NCBI RefSeq assembly: GCF_030409605.1
Contig: NZ_JAUFQG010000004.1
Location: forward strand, 2,467,001-2,531,000
Origin: Simiduia curdlanivorans
Lineage (GTDB): Bacteria; Pseudomonadota; Gammaproteobacteria; Pseudomonadales; Cellvibrionaceae
Length of the DNA: 64,000 bases
Direction of reading: 5' to 3'
A program made the translations under genes and the position numbers. Below the pieces are notes generated by a model that did no database searches, was not told the origin of the DNA, and was given only the letters and a program-made list of their open reading frames with translations. Below, piece by piece: positions 53,413-62,671 of the stretch (the first letter of the stretch is position 1; every line of letters starts with the position of its first letter).

Positions 53413-54330
53413 ATGAGTATTGATTTTAACGGCCGCGTTGCCATCGTTACCGGTGCCGGTAATGGTTTGGGGCGTTCGCACGCACTGGAACTTGCAAAGC
53501 GCGGCGCCAAAGTGGTGATTAATGATTTGGGTGGTGCGCGCGATGGCAGCGGTGGTTCCTCTGCGGCGGCGAAAGCCGTAGTTGCCGAAATAATTGCAGC
53601 CGGTGGTGAGGCCATTGCCCACGGCGCTAATGTAGCGAACTTCGATGAAGTGCAAGCCATGGTTGCGCAAACCATGGAAACCTGGGGCCGGGTTGATATT
53701 TTAATTAACAATGCCGGTATTCTACGGGATAAAAGCTTTGCAAAAATGGACCTAGCGGATTTCCGTTTAGTGATGGATGTGCACGTAATGGGTTCAGTCA
53801 ATTGCACCAAAGCCGTGTGGGACATTATGCGCGAGCAAAACTACGGTCGAATTGTGATGACCACCTCTTCATCGGGTATGTATGGCAACTTCGGCCAAAC
53901 CAATTACGGCGCGGCAAAAATGGCGGTCATCGGTTTCATGAACACCTTGGTGTTGGAGGGGCAGAAGAATGATATTCGCATTAACTGTTTGGCACCCACG
54001 GCTGCCACGCGCATGACGGAAGATATTATGCCGCCAGAAATTTGCGCCATGTTGCAGCCCGAAGCCGTTACCGCTGGCGCACTAACCTTGTGCCACGAAG
54101 ATGCGCCCAATCGCATGATTTTATGCGCCGGTGCCGGTGGTTACGCGTCGACCCGCCTGTTTGAAACTGACGGTGTTTTTATTCCAGAGCAAGAGCAGAG
54201 CCCCGAGGCTGTCTTGGCGCAATGGGAGGGCATTTGCGATATCGGCAATCAGGCCGAGTTAGCCAGTGGCTTGAAACAGTCGGAAAAGTTTTTGACCAAA
54301 GCCATGGCTTACGTGCAAGCCAATAAATAA
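53413..54330 (+). CDS. SDR-family 3-hydroxyacyl-CoA dehydrogenase
   Basis: A 305-residue NAD-dependent short-chain dehydrogenase like the HSD17B4 (MFE-2) domain. The cofactor motif is TGAGNGLGRSHALELAKRG, with INNAGIL, and the active site is TSSSGMYGNFGQTNYGAAK (Ser, Tyr, Lys). It would oxidise the 3-hydroxyacyl-CoA made by the MaoC hydratase, giving an (R)-specific pair. The C-terminal 60 residues beyond the standard fold match the MFE-2 SDR subset. Start ATG with GAGG upstream. Confidence 0.94.
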   Translation: MSIDFNGRVAIVTGAGNGLGRSHALELAKRGAKVVINDLGGARDGSGGSSAAAKAVVAEIIAAGGEAIAHGANVANFDEVQAMVAQTMETWGRVDILINNAGILRDKSFAKMDLADFRLVMDVHVMGSVNCTKAVWDIMREQNYGRIVMTTSSSGMYGNFGQTNYGAAKMAVIGFMNTLVLEGQKNDIRINCLAPTAATRMTEDIMPPEICAMLQPEAVTAGALTLCHEDAPNRMILCAGAGGYASTRLFETDGVFIPEQEQSPEAVLAQWEGICDIGNQAELASGLKQSEKFLTKAMAYVQANK

Positions 54331-54347
54331 TATAGGGAAGCGCCACT

Positions 54348-55529
54348 ATGAAAGAAGCCGTTATTGTTTCCGTTGCTCGCACGCCCATCGGTAAAGCCTA
54401 TCGTGGTGCATTTAATAATGTAGAAGCACCGAGTTTATCGTCTTGGGCGATAAAAGCCGCGGTTGAGCGCGCCGGTATCGATCCGGCGGAAATTGATGAT
54501 TGTGTTTGGGGTGCAGCTTTGCAGCAGGGCACGCAAGGTTTTAATCTGGGGCGCCAAGTGGCCTTGGCCGCTGGCTTGCCGGTGACCGTGGCGGGCATGA
54601 GTTTAGATCGTCAATGCTCCTCGGGCTTGCTGTCTATCGCCACGGCGGCGAAGCAAATTATTGTCGACGGTGCGCCGGTGGTGCTCGCCGGCGGCTGTGA
54701 GTCCATCAGTTTAGTGCAAAACGAACACATGAATATTCACCGCATGGTGGACCCAATGGCCATTGCGCATGCGCCAGCTATTCATATGCCCATGTTGGAT
54801 ACCGCTGAGATCGTCGCGCAACGCTACAAAATTTCACGGGACGCGCAAGACGAGTACGCGTTGGAATCGCAATTGCGCACCGCAAAAGCGCAGGCTGCCG
54901 GAAAGTTTGCCGATGAAATTGTGCCGGTGACCGCAACCAAATTGGTATTTGATAAAACCACCGGTGCGGCAACGGAAGAGCAGGTGACACTGGCGCAAGA
55001 CGAGGGCAATCGCCCTTCGACAACGTTAGAAAGCTTGAACGCTTTGAAAACCGTGCGCGACGGCGGTTCAATTACCGCCGGTAATGCCTCGCAACTTTCC
55101 GATGGCGCAGCGGCCGTGATTTTAATGGAGCGCAAACTTGCCGAGCAACGCGGTCTTGCGCCACTGGGTATTTATCGCGGTATGGTTGCAGCGGGTTGCG
55201 AACCGGATGAAATGGGTATTGGCCCTGTGTTCGCGATTCCTAAATTACTCAAGCGCCACGGTTTAACCATCAATGATATTGGCCTGTGGGAATTAAACGA
55301 AGCATTTGCCGTTCAGGTGATTTATTGCCGCGATCAGTTGGGTATTCCCCAAGAGCATTTAAACGTTAACGGCGGCGCCATTTCCATTGGTCACCCCTAC
55401 GGTATGAGCGGCGCGCGTATGGTCATGCATGCACTGATTGAAGGTAAGCGCCGCGGCGTTAAGTATGTGGTGGTGACTATGTGTGTTGGCGGTGGCATGG
55501 GTGCCGCTGGTTTGTTTGAGGTCATTTAA
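54348..55529 (+). CDS. Acetyl-CoA acyltransferase (thiolase)
   Basis: A 393-residue thiolase. The nucleophile is the Cys in [12 protein letters not shown] (about residue 88), with His in [18 protein letters not shown] and the general-base Cys in [17 protein letters not shown]. It performs thiolytic cleavage of 3-ketoacyl-CoA, completing the four-step cycle of the cluster. It starts 18 bases after the SDR stop. Confidence 0.96.
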   Translation: MKEAVIVSVARTPIGKAYRGAFNNVEAPSLSSWAIKAAVERAGIDPAEIDDCVWGAALQQGTQGFNLGRQVALAAGLPVTVAGMSLDRQCSSGLLSIATAAKQIIVDGAPVVLAGGCESISLVQNEHMNIHRMVDPMAIAHAPAIHMPMLDTAEIVAQRYKISRDAQDEYALESQLRTAKAQAAGKFADEIVPVTATKLVFDKTTGAATEEQVTLAQDEGNRPSTTLESLNALKTVRDGGSITAGNASQLSDGAAAVILMERKLAEQRGLAPLGIYRGMVAAGCEPDEMGIGPVFAIPKLLKRHGLTINDIGLWELNEAFAVQVIYCRDQLGIPQEHLNVNGGAISIGHPYGMSGARMVMHALIEGKRRGVKYVVVTMCVGGGMGAAGLFEVI

Positions 55530-55575
55530 TCGCTGTTAACACTCGCGTTTTTTTTGCGTTAACCTGTATTAATTT

Positions 55576-55613
55576 AAAAGCCCTTGTTGCGTTTGCAGCT
55601 AGGGCTTTTTTTT
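55576..55613. terminator. Terminator between the thiolase and AidB-like genes
   Basis: AAAAGCCCT and AGGGCTTTT around a 16-base interior, ending in eight T residues. It serves the + strand cluster and possibly the convergent - strand gene. Confidence 0.8.
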
Positions 55614-55634
55614 GGCCTTTTTTATAGGCCTTTT

Positions 55635-57296
55635 TTAAGGGTGCGGGCTGGCGTGGCGAACCACGGCAGCGCTATCGATGGATCGGGCAAAAGCGCCATA
55701 TAGTGCCTGACTATCTTGTTGCAATCGGCTGGCGCAAAAGGCATCGGCATTGGGTGATTGCTGGTGAAGTAGACTCGACGCTTGCAAGCACAGCGCTAAG
55801 CGCTCCATGAAATAGCGCCCGTGACGCAAGATGTCCGTGCCCGCTTGGGTGAATTGTTGCCGAGTTTGCGTTAAATACTGTTGTAGCAAGGGCTGAACTT
55901 TTGCTGTCTTGCCAACCTCTAACCAAACCGCGTCGAGGCACTGCGGGCTTTTGCTGATAATGCGCATAAGATCTAAACATTGAACATTGCCACTGCCTTC
56001 CCAAATGGCGTTAATTGGCGCCTCGCGATACAAGCGCGCGAGCGGGCCGTCTTCCATCACGCCCATGCCGCCCATACACTCCATCGCCTCGTAAGCGTGG
56101 CCAGGTGTGCGTTTGCAAATCCAATATTTTCCCACCGCGGTACCAATGCGCAACAGTTGTTGCTCATGTTCGCTGCTGGCGTTATCCAACGCCTGTGCCA
56201 TACGCAGGGTTAACGCCAACGAGGCCTCGCTCTCCAGTGCTAAGTCGGCAAGCACTTGGCTCATCAAAGGTTGATCGACTAAGTGCGCGCCGAATACCTG
56301 TCGGCGCTCGGCGTGGTGAATCGCCTGCGCCACGGCGGCTCTTTGCCCGGCGCTGGAACCGATCATGCAATCAAAACGGGTTAGCGAAACCATTTCTAAA
56401 ATATTCGCCACGCCGCGACCTTCGTCGCCAATGAGCCAACCCAGAGCGCCGCGCAGTTCCGCTTCCGACGAGGCGTTGGATACATTGCCCATTTTATTTT
56501 TCAGCTGCTGAATTTGCAGGGGATTTTTGCTGCCGTCCGGGCGCCAGCGGGGTACTAAAAAGCAAGACAGGCCGCCGCTTGCATAGGCCAACACCAGGAA
56601 GCCATCGCTCATGGGCGCAGATACAAAATATTTATGGCCAACTAACTCATAGAGTTCACCAGCGCCTGGCTGGCCAACCGGGTAGGCTTTGGTGCTGTTG
56701 GCGCGAACATCCGAGCCGCCTTGCTTTTCCGTCATCGCCATGCCGAGGGTGAGGCCGCTCTTTTCATACCAGGGTTTATTGCTGGCATCGTAACGAGAGG
56801 ACTGTATTAAGGGCTGCCAAGCCTCGGCAATATTAGCCTGTTTATTCAAGGTGGGATGGCTGGCAAAGGTCATGGTAATGGGGCAGCCATGACCCGCTTC
56901 AACTTGTGCTTGTAAGTAATATTTTGCCGCGCGGTATTGATGACCCTGGTCGCTAGGGTTGAGCCAAGGCGAGCTGTGCAGTTGGTGTTCTATGGCCGAT
57001 TGCATGAGTTGATGATAGGCGGGGTGGAACTCTACGGCGTCGGTTCGATGGCCAAAGCGGTCGTGGCTTTTGAATTGTGGCTTATGTTGATTGGCAAGGT
57101 GGCCTAAATGCAAATATTCGGCGCTGCCACACAGTTGACCAAACTCGGTGAGCGATTTTTTTTCAGCTGTACCGAACCCGCGAGTTGCTTGAGTTAGCGC
57201 GCGGTCGTGTGCAAAGCTGTTGTAGTTTTCCAGCGCGCCCGATTGGTTTTCGACATTGTGGGTTTCCGCTAAAAAAGCTTGGGTGTTATTTTTCAT
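55635..57296 (-). CDS. AidB-like acyl-CoA dehydrogenase
   Basis: A 553-residue protein of AidB length (E. coli 541). Typical segments are YHQLMQSAIEHQLHSSPW, GLTLGMAMTEKQGGSDVRANST, HKYFVSAPMSDGFLVLA, GEGRGVANILEMVSLTRFDCMIGSS in modified form (GDEGRGVANILEMVSLTRFD) and ECMGGMGVMEDGPLARLYREAPINAIWEGSGNV. AidB binds DNA and FAD and is induced by alkylation stress; isovaleryl-CoA-type activity is also known in the family. It overlaps the upstream TetR gene by 11 bases, so the pair is co-transcribed. Confidence 0.93.
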   Translation of the reverse strand: MKNNTQAFLAETHNVENQSGALENYNSFAHDRALTQATRGFGTAEKKSLTEFGQLCGSAEYLHLGHLANQHKPQFKSHDRFGHRTDAVEFHPAYHQLMQSAIEHQLHSSPWLNPSDQGHQYRAAKYYLQAQVEAGHGCPITMTFASHPTLNKQANIAEAWQPLIQSSRYDASNKPWYEKSGLTLGMAMTEKQGGSDVRANSTKAYPVGQPGAGELYELVGHKYFVSAPMSDGFLVLAYASGGLSCFLVPRWRPDGSKNPLQIQQLKNKMGNVSNASSEAELRGALGWLIGDEGRGVANILEMVSLTRFDCMIGSSAGQRAAVAQAIHHAERRQVFGAHLVDQPLMSQVLADLALESEASLALTLRMAQALDNASSEHEQQLLRIGTAVGKYWICKRTPGHAYEAMECMGGMGVMEDGPLARLYREAPINAIWEGSGNVQCLDLMRIISKSPQCLDAVWLEVGKTAKVQPLLQQYLTQTRQQFTQAGTDILRHGRYFMERLALCLQASSLLHQQSPNADAFCASRLQQDSQALYGAFARSIDSAAVVRHASPHP

Positions 57297-57897
57297 CTGC
57301 TTCTCCTTTGCCTAAACCGCGCAGGCAAAATGCCACCAAGGGTTTAGTGGCGAGTCGATTGATTATTTTATGATTGGCTTGGTGCAGCACGGCTTCCGCC
57401 ATGGCGCCAACGATGGCGACGGCGGCGAGCATGGCAGATTGTTGGGCAAATTCGTTGTTTTTTATGCCGGCTTCGATGACGCTTGCGAAGCGCTCAGCCC
57501 AAATGGCGCGGTAGCGCAAACGCGCGGCTTCCACCGCCGGCGACACAGGTTCGGCAATGAGGGCGTAGGCAAGCTTTGGGTTGGCGAGTGCGCGCTCGCA
57601 GAATGCACTGAGTAACATTTCTAAGGTTAATGCCGCGGCGGCGGTTTGGTTTACCGAATCAAAAACGGCGGTTATCTCGCGCTCTGTAGCGCGCTCAAAA
57701 ATGGCTACGGCGAGGGCGTCTTTATTGTTGAAATAGCGATACAGGTTACCGCTCGCCATACCCGCTGCGGCCGTGACCTTGCTAATAGATAGATTTTGAA
57801 AACCAGATTTTGCCACCAGCTGATGGCCTTTGTGTAGCAGGCTTTCGAGGTTGGCTTGTTTGACTTGATCGGTGTGTTCGGTCGCTTGGTATGCCAT
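57286..57897 (-). CDS. TetR-family repressor
   Basis: A 203-residue TetR regulator. The N-terminal helix-turn-helix has GFQNLSISKVTAAAGMASGNLYRYFNNKDALAVAIF (about 32-68). The C-terminal ligand domain is unrecognised. It is upstream of and overlapping the AidB-like gene, which it probably controls together with itself. Start ATG at 57897. Confidence 0.92.
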   Translation of the reverse strand: MAYQATEHTDQVKQANLESLLHKGHQLVAKSGFQNLSISKVTAAAGMASGNLYRYFNNKDALAVAIFERATEREITAVFDSVNQTAAAALTLEMLLSAFCERALANPKLAYALIAEPVSPAVEAARLRYRAIWAERFASVIEAGIKNNEFAQQSAMLAAVAIVGAMAEAVLHQANHKIINRLATKPLVAFCLRGLGKGEADEK

Positions 57898-58221
57898 GAA
57901 GTGAACCTTGATTCATTTCATGGCAGTAAAGCAGGTGTGGGTGGGGAGGTCAATGGGGTGAGCTGCAAGCAACAAGCAACAAGCTATAAGCTATAAGCTG
58001 CAAGCTACAAGCTACAAGCTACAAGCTACAAGCTACAAGCTACAAGCTACAAGCGAAAAGCGAAAAGCAAGAGCGAAAAGCAAGAGCGAAAAGCAAGAGC
58101 GGCAGGGTGCACATGAGGTGCTTGCTCGTGCCCGTGCTTGAGCTCTTGCTCTTGCTCTTGCTCTTGCTCTTGCTTGCAGCTTGACGCTTACAGCTTGCAG
58201 CTTGACGCTTACAGCTAAACC
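57898..58221. repeat. Low-complexity repeat cluster
   Basis: The gap between two minus-strand genes is filled with short tandem repeats from 57964 on: a 7-bp unit (ACAAGCT) about seven times, a 13-bp unit (GAAAAGCAAGAGC) about three times, a 6-bp unit (TCTTGC) about five times, and a 21-bp unit (around GCTTGACGCTTACAGC) twice. AAGAGC-rich and GCTCTT-rich halves are mutually complementary and could form a long imperfect hairpin. It is non-coding; a terminator role for the TetR/AidB promoter side is possible. Confidence 0.8.
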
Positions 58222-59952
58222 TTACTTCCCTTCTGGGTTATACACCCAAATCATGTTGTTTTCGTGTTTCGATGTATCTTCACCAATGATGACACGGCCG
58301 TCATCCAGAATGATGAGGTTGTCAGGGTTGCTGATGCTGTCGGTGGAGCAGGGGTTCACCGCCGCTGTCGCATCGTAGGGGCCGCCCACAACCACAGGTT
58401 CCATGCGGCTGGTGTTATAGTTGGCGTCCAAACCGAGGCGGTAAACCACACCGCACAAGTTTTGGTCCAACTGAATGTCACCGCTGTCATCGGCCATACT
58501 GCTGGCAATCTCGGACATGGCCACATACATGAAGGGCACTGTGTTGCCGGCCACGCCGTGGTAGTTGATGTTAATACCTTCCATTTTCCGGAACTCGGTG
58601 GTCGCGCCTTTTGCGGCGGCGGCTTTTAGGGTTTCAAGGAAGGCATAGCGGTCGTCGCCGACATTGTTATCGGCCCAGTTTTGAATCTCCGCGTCGGTGA
58701 TGTAGTTGGTAGCACCATCCACGTAATCGGTTTCATCAAAGCCGTCGTAATCAGCAATCCATGTCGCCAGTTGTGCATTGGTGGCGCTACCTAGCTCGAT
58801 CCAGGTCAGGTTCATACCTGCCCGCGCCGTATCAGAAGTGGCGTCTTGGGTAACTTTGGCTGCGTACAAGGTGCCGGCGCTCAGGTCGCCCGCGGTGCTG
58901 GCGATGAACTTGTAAAAGCCTTTGTGAGAACCGTCATCGGTGAGGTAGACGGTTTTCTGATCGGGCATCACCACGGCGTTTTCATGGGCCATACGGCCTA
59001 GCGTGAAATGCTTGACCGGTACTGGGTTGGCGGCCAAGGGATCGGTAATCTCGACGATGTAACCGTAGTTATAGGGGTTGGGGTAGGTTCCGCCTAAATA
59101 GTCCTGAATTAATTTCACATCATTGTAGCTAGGGTAGCCTGAGGTGTAGCTGGCGTCATTCCAGCGCTCGGTATTTTCGGCTTCGTAGTTTTCTTCCGCT
59201 ACCAAGGGCGTGCCCCAGGGAGAAAGGGTGCCGAAACAGTTGATGATAGTGCCCAGTACAGCGCTGAAATCGACGTTCATCACATCGCCTACAGACCAGC
59301 TACCATCGGTGGCGCGGGTCACTTCCATGCGGCTCACGGCACCGGGGCGATCCTCCCAGCTGGTGTACAAATAGCCTGCAGAGCCGTCGGCGTTACTGGC
59401 GACAAAAGCATTGAAATCAGGGTCTTGGGATTGTTTGAGCGAGGCGTTGTTCGCCCCATTGGTAATGGCACCTAAACCGAAGGGCATCGCACCTTGGTAG
59501 GTATCGCCGGCGCGGCCCAGTACTTTGTAGCTGCCGGTGGCGAGAATCACTTGTGTCGCTTCAGTTGATCCCGAAGCCGGCACGGCAACGGCCGCTAGCT
59601 TAGGATCTAGTTGGTCGAGATCGAAACCTTCAATCACACCCACGGCGGCATTGTTGTCGGGCGCGGCCAAGGTGTCTGATGGATGTTGAACGTTAAAGAA
59701 CAGTTCGCCGTTGTCGGTTTTGAAGAGCCCGGTAATTTCAGCGCCCAGGGGTACAGTTGCCAAACGGGTTAGGCGTGGTGCTGCGGTAAGGTCAGCGCCG
59801 TCAGTGCCATTGGTACCATTAGTGCCATCTACACCGGCGGCGCCTGCTGCGCCAGCGGCACCCGCAGCGCCATCTTTGCCATCGTCGCCGCCGCAGCCTG
59901 CCAGTGCGGCAGTTATTGCCAGTGCGAGTAGTGTCTTATAGTGAAGTTTCAT
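58222..59952 (-). CDS. phoX: PhoX-family (DUF839) lipoprotein with collagen-like linker
   Basis: A 576-residue lipoprotein with a lipobox LAGC near residue 20. Residues 22-50 form a collagen-like Gly-X-Y tract (GKDGAAGAAG...GTNGTD). The PhoX-type body includes CFGTLSPWGTPLVAEENYE, YGYIVEITDP, GRMAHENAVV and NPDNLIILDDGRVIIGEDTS. PhoX enzymes are calcium/iron phosphatases releasing phosphate from organic esters, usually under phosphate stress. The native Tat motif is absent, since this form is a Sec lipoprotein. The phosphatase activity is inferred. It follows the CxxCH lipoprotein gene by 46 bp on the same strand. Confidence 0.88.
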   Translation of the reverse strand: MKLHYKTLLALAITAALAGCGGDDGKDGAAGAAGAAGAAGVDGTNGTNGTDGADLTAAPRLTRLATVPLGAEITGLFKTDNGELFFNVQHPSDTLAAPDNNAAVGVIEGFDLDQLDPKLAAVAVPASGSTEATQVILATGSYKVLGRAGDTYQGAMPFGLGAITNGANNASLKQSQDPDFNAFVASNADGSAGYLYTSWEDRPGAVSRMEVTRATDGSWSVGDVMNVDFSAVLGTIINCFGTLSPWGTPLVAEENYEAENTERWNDASYTSGYPSYNDVKLIQDYLGGTYPNPYNYGYIVEITDPLAANPVPVKHFTLGRMAHENAVVMPDQKTVYLTDDGSHKGFYKFIASTAGDLSAGTLYAAKVTQDATSDTARAGMNLTWIELGSATNAQLATWIADYDGFDETDYVDGATNYITDAEIQNWADNNVGDDRYAFLETLKAAAAKGATTEFRKMEGININYHGVAGNTVPFMYVAMSEIASSMADDSGDIQLDQNLCGVVYRLGLDANYNTSRMEPVVVGGPYDATAAVNPCSTDSISNPDNLIILDDGRVIIGEDTSKHENNMIWVYNPEGK

Positions 59953-59998
59953 GGGGTCTCCCTAAGTTATTGGTGATGTCGCGGTTATTAATGAATGG

Positions 59999-61663
59999 CT
60001 ATCGCGCCACGGTTTCTTGCGTTATTTCGGGGGCTGTGGAAGAAGGCCATTGCAAGCGGATATCCCAACCCCGCACGCGGTGTTCGGCGCTGAGCGGTGC
60101 TATGGCTTCGTCAATATTTTTCAGCACGTTTTTTGCGGGTAACCAACTGGCATCGCGACCGAACACAAAGCGCTGGGTTCGCACCAGATGGGTGTAGGCT
60201 TTGTTGAGTTGTAAGGCGCGTTCCGGCGAGGGTGTGATCAACTGATAGACGTCGGCCTGGGCAACGGCTTCGACCTTTAATGAGCCGTCGGCGTTAAACC
60301 ATCGCTGCTGCATTTCTTGATTTTGACGAAACTCATCGCCGCCACCGACCCGACGCAAGTACTCGGCTATTTCGGGTTCATTAGAGCTGATGCTGGGGGC
60401 GTCGGGCATGCCCTTAAGATTGATATAGCCCCAACCTTGTTTGCCCGTAATTTTGCGGCCAAAGGCAAAGGTTTGGTCAATGGTGCTACCAATTGCAGAG
60501 TGGCAGCCCATGCACGCCATGGTTTCTTCGTGGGTCTGTGGCCTTAGCTCACCTTGGCTGTCTTCGATAAAGCCCGTTAACATCCAGCCGAAATTGTTGT
60601 CCATGCCTTGGTCGTGATGATTAACAAAGTAGGGTAATTCTTCGTCAACTTTTTCTTTGCGCTCGCGTCGGTAGCGATTGTCAATTTGAGATTCATCTAG
60701 GCTGCGAATCTTTTTCATATGGCGCAATTCTTTAAAGCGCGTTGACGGGCCAATGTCGCCGGTGCTCGATACGCCAACATAGCGAACACTGTGTAAAAAT
60801 TCGGTGCCAAGTGGATACTGTTGTGGCGTAACGGCTTGATCGCTCGCGTCGCCAAAATAATGTGACTGCCACACCAATTGTTCGACCGCCGTATCAAATT
60901 TGTTGTCGCCGTTAATGTCGATTTGGTAGTGAACTTCGTTGAACACGGGCACGCTGATAGCTGTGAGCGATTGAATACTCATTTCCACCAAGGACAGGTT
61001 GAGCCAGTAGATGCTCGGATCATCGTGGCCTTCGTGCTGGTAGAAGGCCGGTGGTAAACGCATGATGACATCATCCGTTGAGCCATTGGTGGGCCAGAAA
61101 GTGCTTGGGAAAGGTTTGTAATTAAAGGCAACCCAATGGCTGCCGTCTTTGGCTAAGCCATTTTCAGAGAAGGCTTTTTGTGGGTCTGCGTAGTGCGCAA
61201 GGTCCGGTAGGTAGCCTTGCCATTGCTGTGCTTCAAGCCGATTTTTTAATGGACTATAGTTGTCGGTATTGATGTATTTTAAGATCGCGCTATCTGACAC
61301 TTGAGCGACATAATCTTGCCTGTCTTCAAATAGATTTTGCCAGTGATTTTTGGTGCCCACCTCTGAAAACATGTAAGTGCCTTGCAGTGCTGCATCGTCT
61401 AACCGGTTCATGCGGTACTGGTCTTTGGGGTAGGCTTGGTGACAGACATAACAGGGGTTGTAACGCTGTTCAGTTTTTGTGTAGCACTGCGCGGGAATTG
61501 GCGCCTCGCGGTTTAATAGTCGATCGTTTGGTTGATAAACCAGACGTTGGTCTACCGCTGGGAAGTCGCTGAAGGCGTGTGCGGGATCGCCACTAATGTC
61601 GCTACAGGCCGCGAGTGCAATGGCAAGTAGCCCTAGGGCAAAAAGTCTAGCGAATAGCAGCAT
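59999..61663 (-). CDS. Lipoprotein with two heme c motifs
   Basis: A 554-residue lipoprotein (MLLFARLFALGLLAIALAAC, lipobox). Two CxxCH motifs are present, CYVCHQAY near the N-terminus and CMGCHSAI in the C-terminal half, which suggests covalent c-type hemes. The remainder is not recognised; it resembles large secreted di-heme proteins found beside PhoX-like genes. AGAGGG lies before the ATG at 61663; the frame extends to 61744. It is 46 bp upstream of the PhoX-like gene on the same strand, so co-transcription is likely. A redox or metal-handling role is inferred. Confidence 0.8.
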   Translation of the reverse strand: MLLFARLFALGLLAIALAACSDISGDPAHAFSDFPAVDQRLVYQPNDRLLNREAPIPAQCYTKTEQRYNPCYVCHQAYPKDQYRMNRLDDAALQGTYMFSEVGTKNHWQNLFEDRQDYVAQVSDSAILKYINTDNYSPLKNRLEAQQWQGYLPDLAHYADPQKAFSENGLAKDGSHWVAFNYKPFPSTFWPTNGSTDDVIMRLPPAFYQHEGHDDPSIYWLNLSLVEMSIQSLTAISVPVFNEVHYQIDINGDNKFDTAVEQLVWQSHYFGDASDQAVTPQQYPLGTEFLHSVRYVGVSSTGDIGPSTRFKELRHMKKIRSLDESQIDNRYRRERKEKVDEELPYFVNHHDQGMDNNFGWMLTGFIEDSQGELRPQTHEETMACMGCHSAIGSTIDQTFAFGRKITGKQGWGYINLKGMPDAPSISSNEPEIAEYLRRVGGGDEFRQNQEMQQRWFNADGSLKVEAVAQADVYQLITPSPERALQLNKAYTHLVRTQRFVFGRDASWLPAKNVLKNIDEAIAPLSAEHRVRGWDIRLQWPSSTAPEITQETVAR

Positions 61664-61828
61664 GGTTAACCCTCTATTTGGTGGGGCTAATCTAGAGCAG
61701 CTTTGTGTCAAAGGTTTGTTAGTTTTATGGCAGTTAAGCGACACTTTTATGTCTTGTATAATAGTTGTTGCGGTAAATTGATGTGTATACGTTTAATCTG
61801 GTTAACTCATAAAAATATGGGGATTTTT

Positions 61829-62671
61829 ATGCGGTATTTATTGCTCGGGCTACTGATAGTGGTCAGTGTTTCTATAGCGCAATTCTCTGCAGCACAAAGT
61901 TTTCGTGCAGTGGATCAGTCGGAGTTACTTTACCTACATTTAGACACTGGCTTGGTGGTGGTTGAGTTAAACAGTGTTTATGCACCGAACACGGTGGCGA
62001 GAATTAAAACCTTAGCGGGTGCCGGTTTTTACAATGGTAAAAGCTTCTATCGGGTTATCGATGGTTTTGTCGCGCAGGGCGGCGCCGGTGATGACGAGCC
62101 GGACCCCAGCCACTCACCTTTGCCGATGGAGGCCCGGCGCATGACCGCGCCGACCGAAGATATTACCTTGGTGCCGTCGCCTGATTTATTTGCGGCATTA
62201 ACGGGTTTTAAAAACGGTTTTGCCGTTGGTCTCGACACCGATAAAAGGCGCAGTTGGTTGCTGCATTGCCCCGGCACCTTAGGCATGTCGCGCGCTAACG
62301 AGCCAGATTCGGCAACCACAGATTTCTATATCGTTATTGGCCAAGCGCCGCGCTATTTAGATGGCATTATGACGGTGTTCGGGCGAGTCATATGGGGCAT
62401 GGATAAGGTGCAGCAAATTATTCGTGCCGATGTGACGGGCTCGGGCATTATCCCTGCCGATAAACCGCAAACACATATACGCTGGGCCGCCATTGGCGCG
62501 GCGCTGCCGAAGGCACAGCAACTGGCGTTGCTGGTGGAGGAAACCCAGGGCAAAGCGTTTGAGGATAAACTCAGTGATCGATTACAGCGCCCACAAGCCT
62601 TCTTTTACGAAAAGCCACCCAAGGTATTAGATGTTTGTCAGATTCCGCTGCGGGTTAAATTAGCGAACTGA
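61829..62671 (+). CDS. Secreted cyclophilin-type peptidyl-prolyl isomerase
   Basis: A 280-residue exported cyclophilin-like protein with signal peptide LLLGLLIVVSVSIAQFSAAQ. Family segments are AGAGFYNGKSFYRVIDGFVAQGG, GTLGMSRANEPDSATTDFYIVIGQAPRYLDGIMTVFGRV, with catalytic-type Arg and Phe. It would catalyse proline isomerisation in periplasmic folding. The ATG at 61829 has GGGGA six bases upstream; the frame extends to 61703. C-terminal about 60 residues are an extra tail. It converges with the TauE-type gene; the two overlap by 17 bases. Confidence 0.9.
   Translation: MRYLLLGLLIVVSVSIAQFSAAQSFRAVDQSELLYLHLDTGLVVVELNSVYAPNTVARIKTLAGAGFYNGKSFYRVIDGFVAQGGAGDDEPDPSHSPLPMEARRMTAPTEDITLVPSPDLFAALTGFKNGFAVGLDTDKRRSWLLHCPGTLGMSRANEPDSATTDFYIVIGQAPRYLDGIMTVFGRVIWGMDKVQQIIRADVTGSGIIPADKPQTHIRWAAIGAALPKAQQLALLVEETQGKAFEDKLSDRLQRPQAFFYEKPPKVLDVCQIPLRVKLAN

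Noticed and set aside
57964..58215. CRISPR or tandem-gene remnant
   Set aside because: Units are 6-21 bp, contiguous and without spacers or coding capacity.
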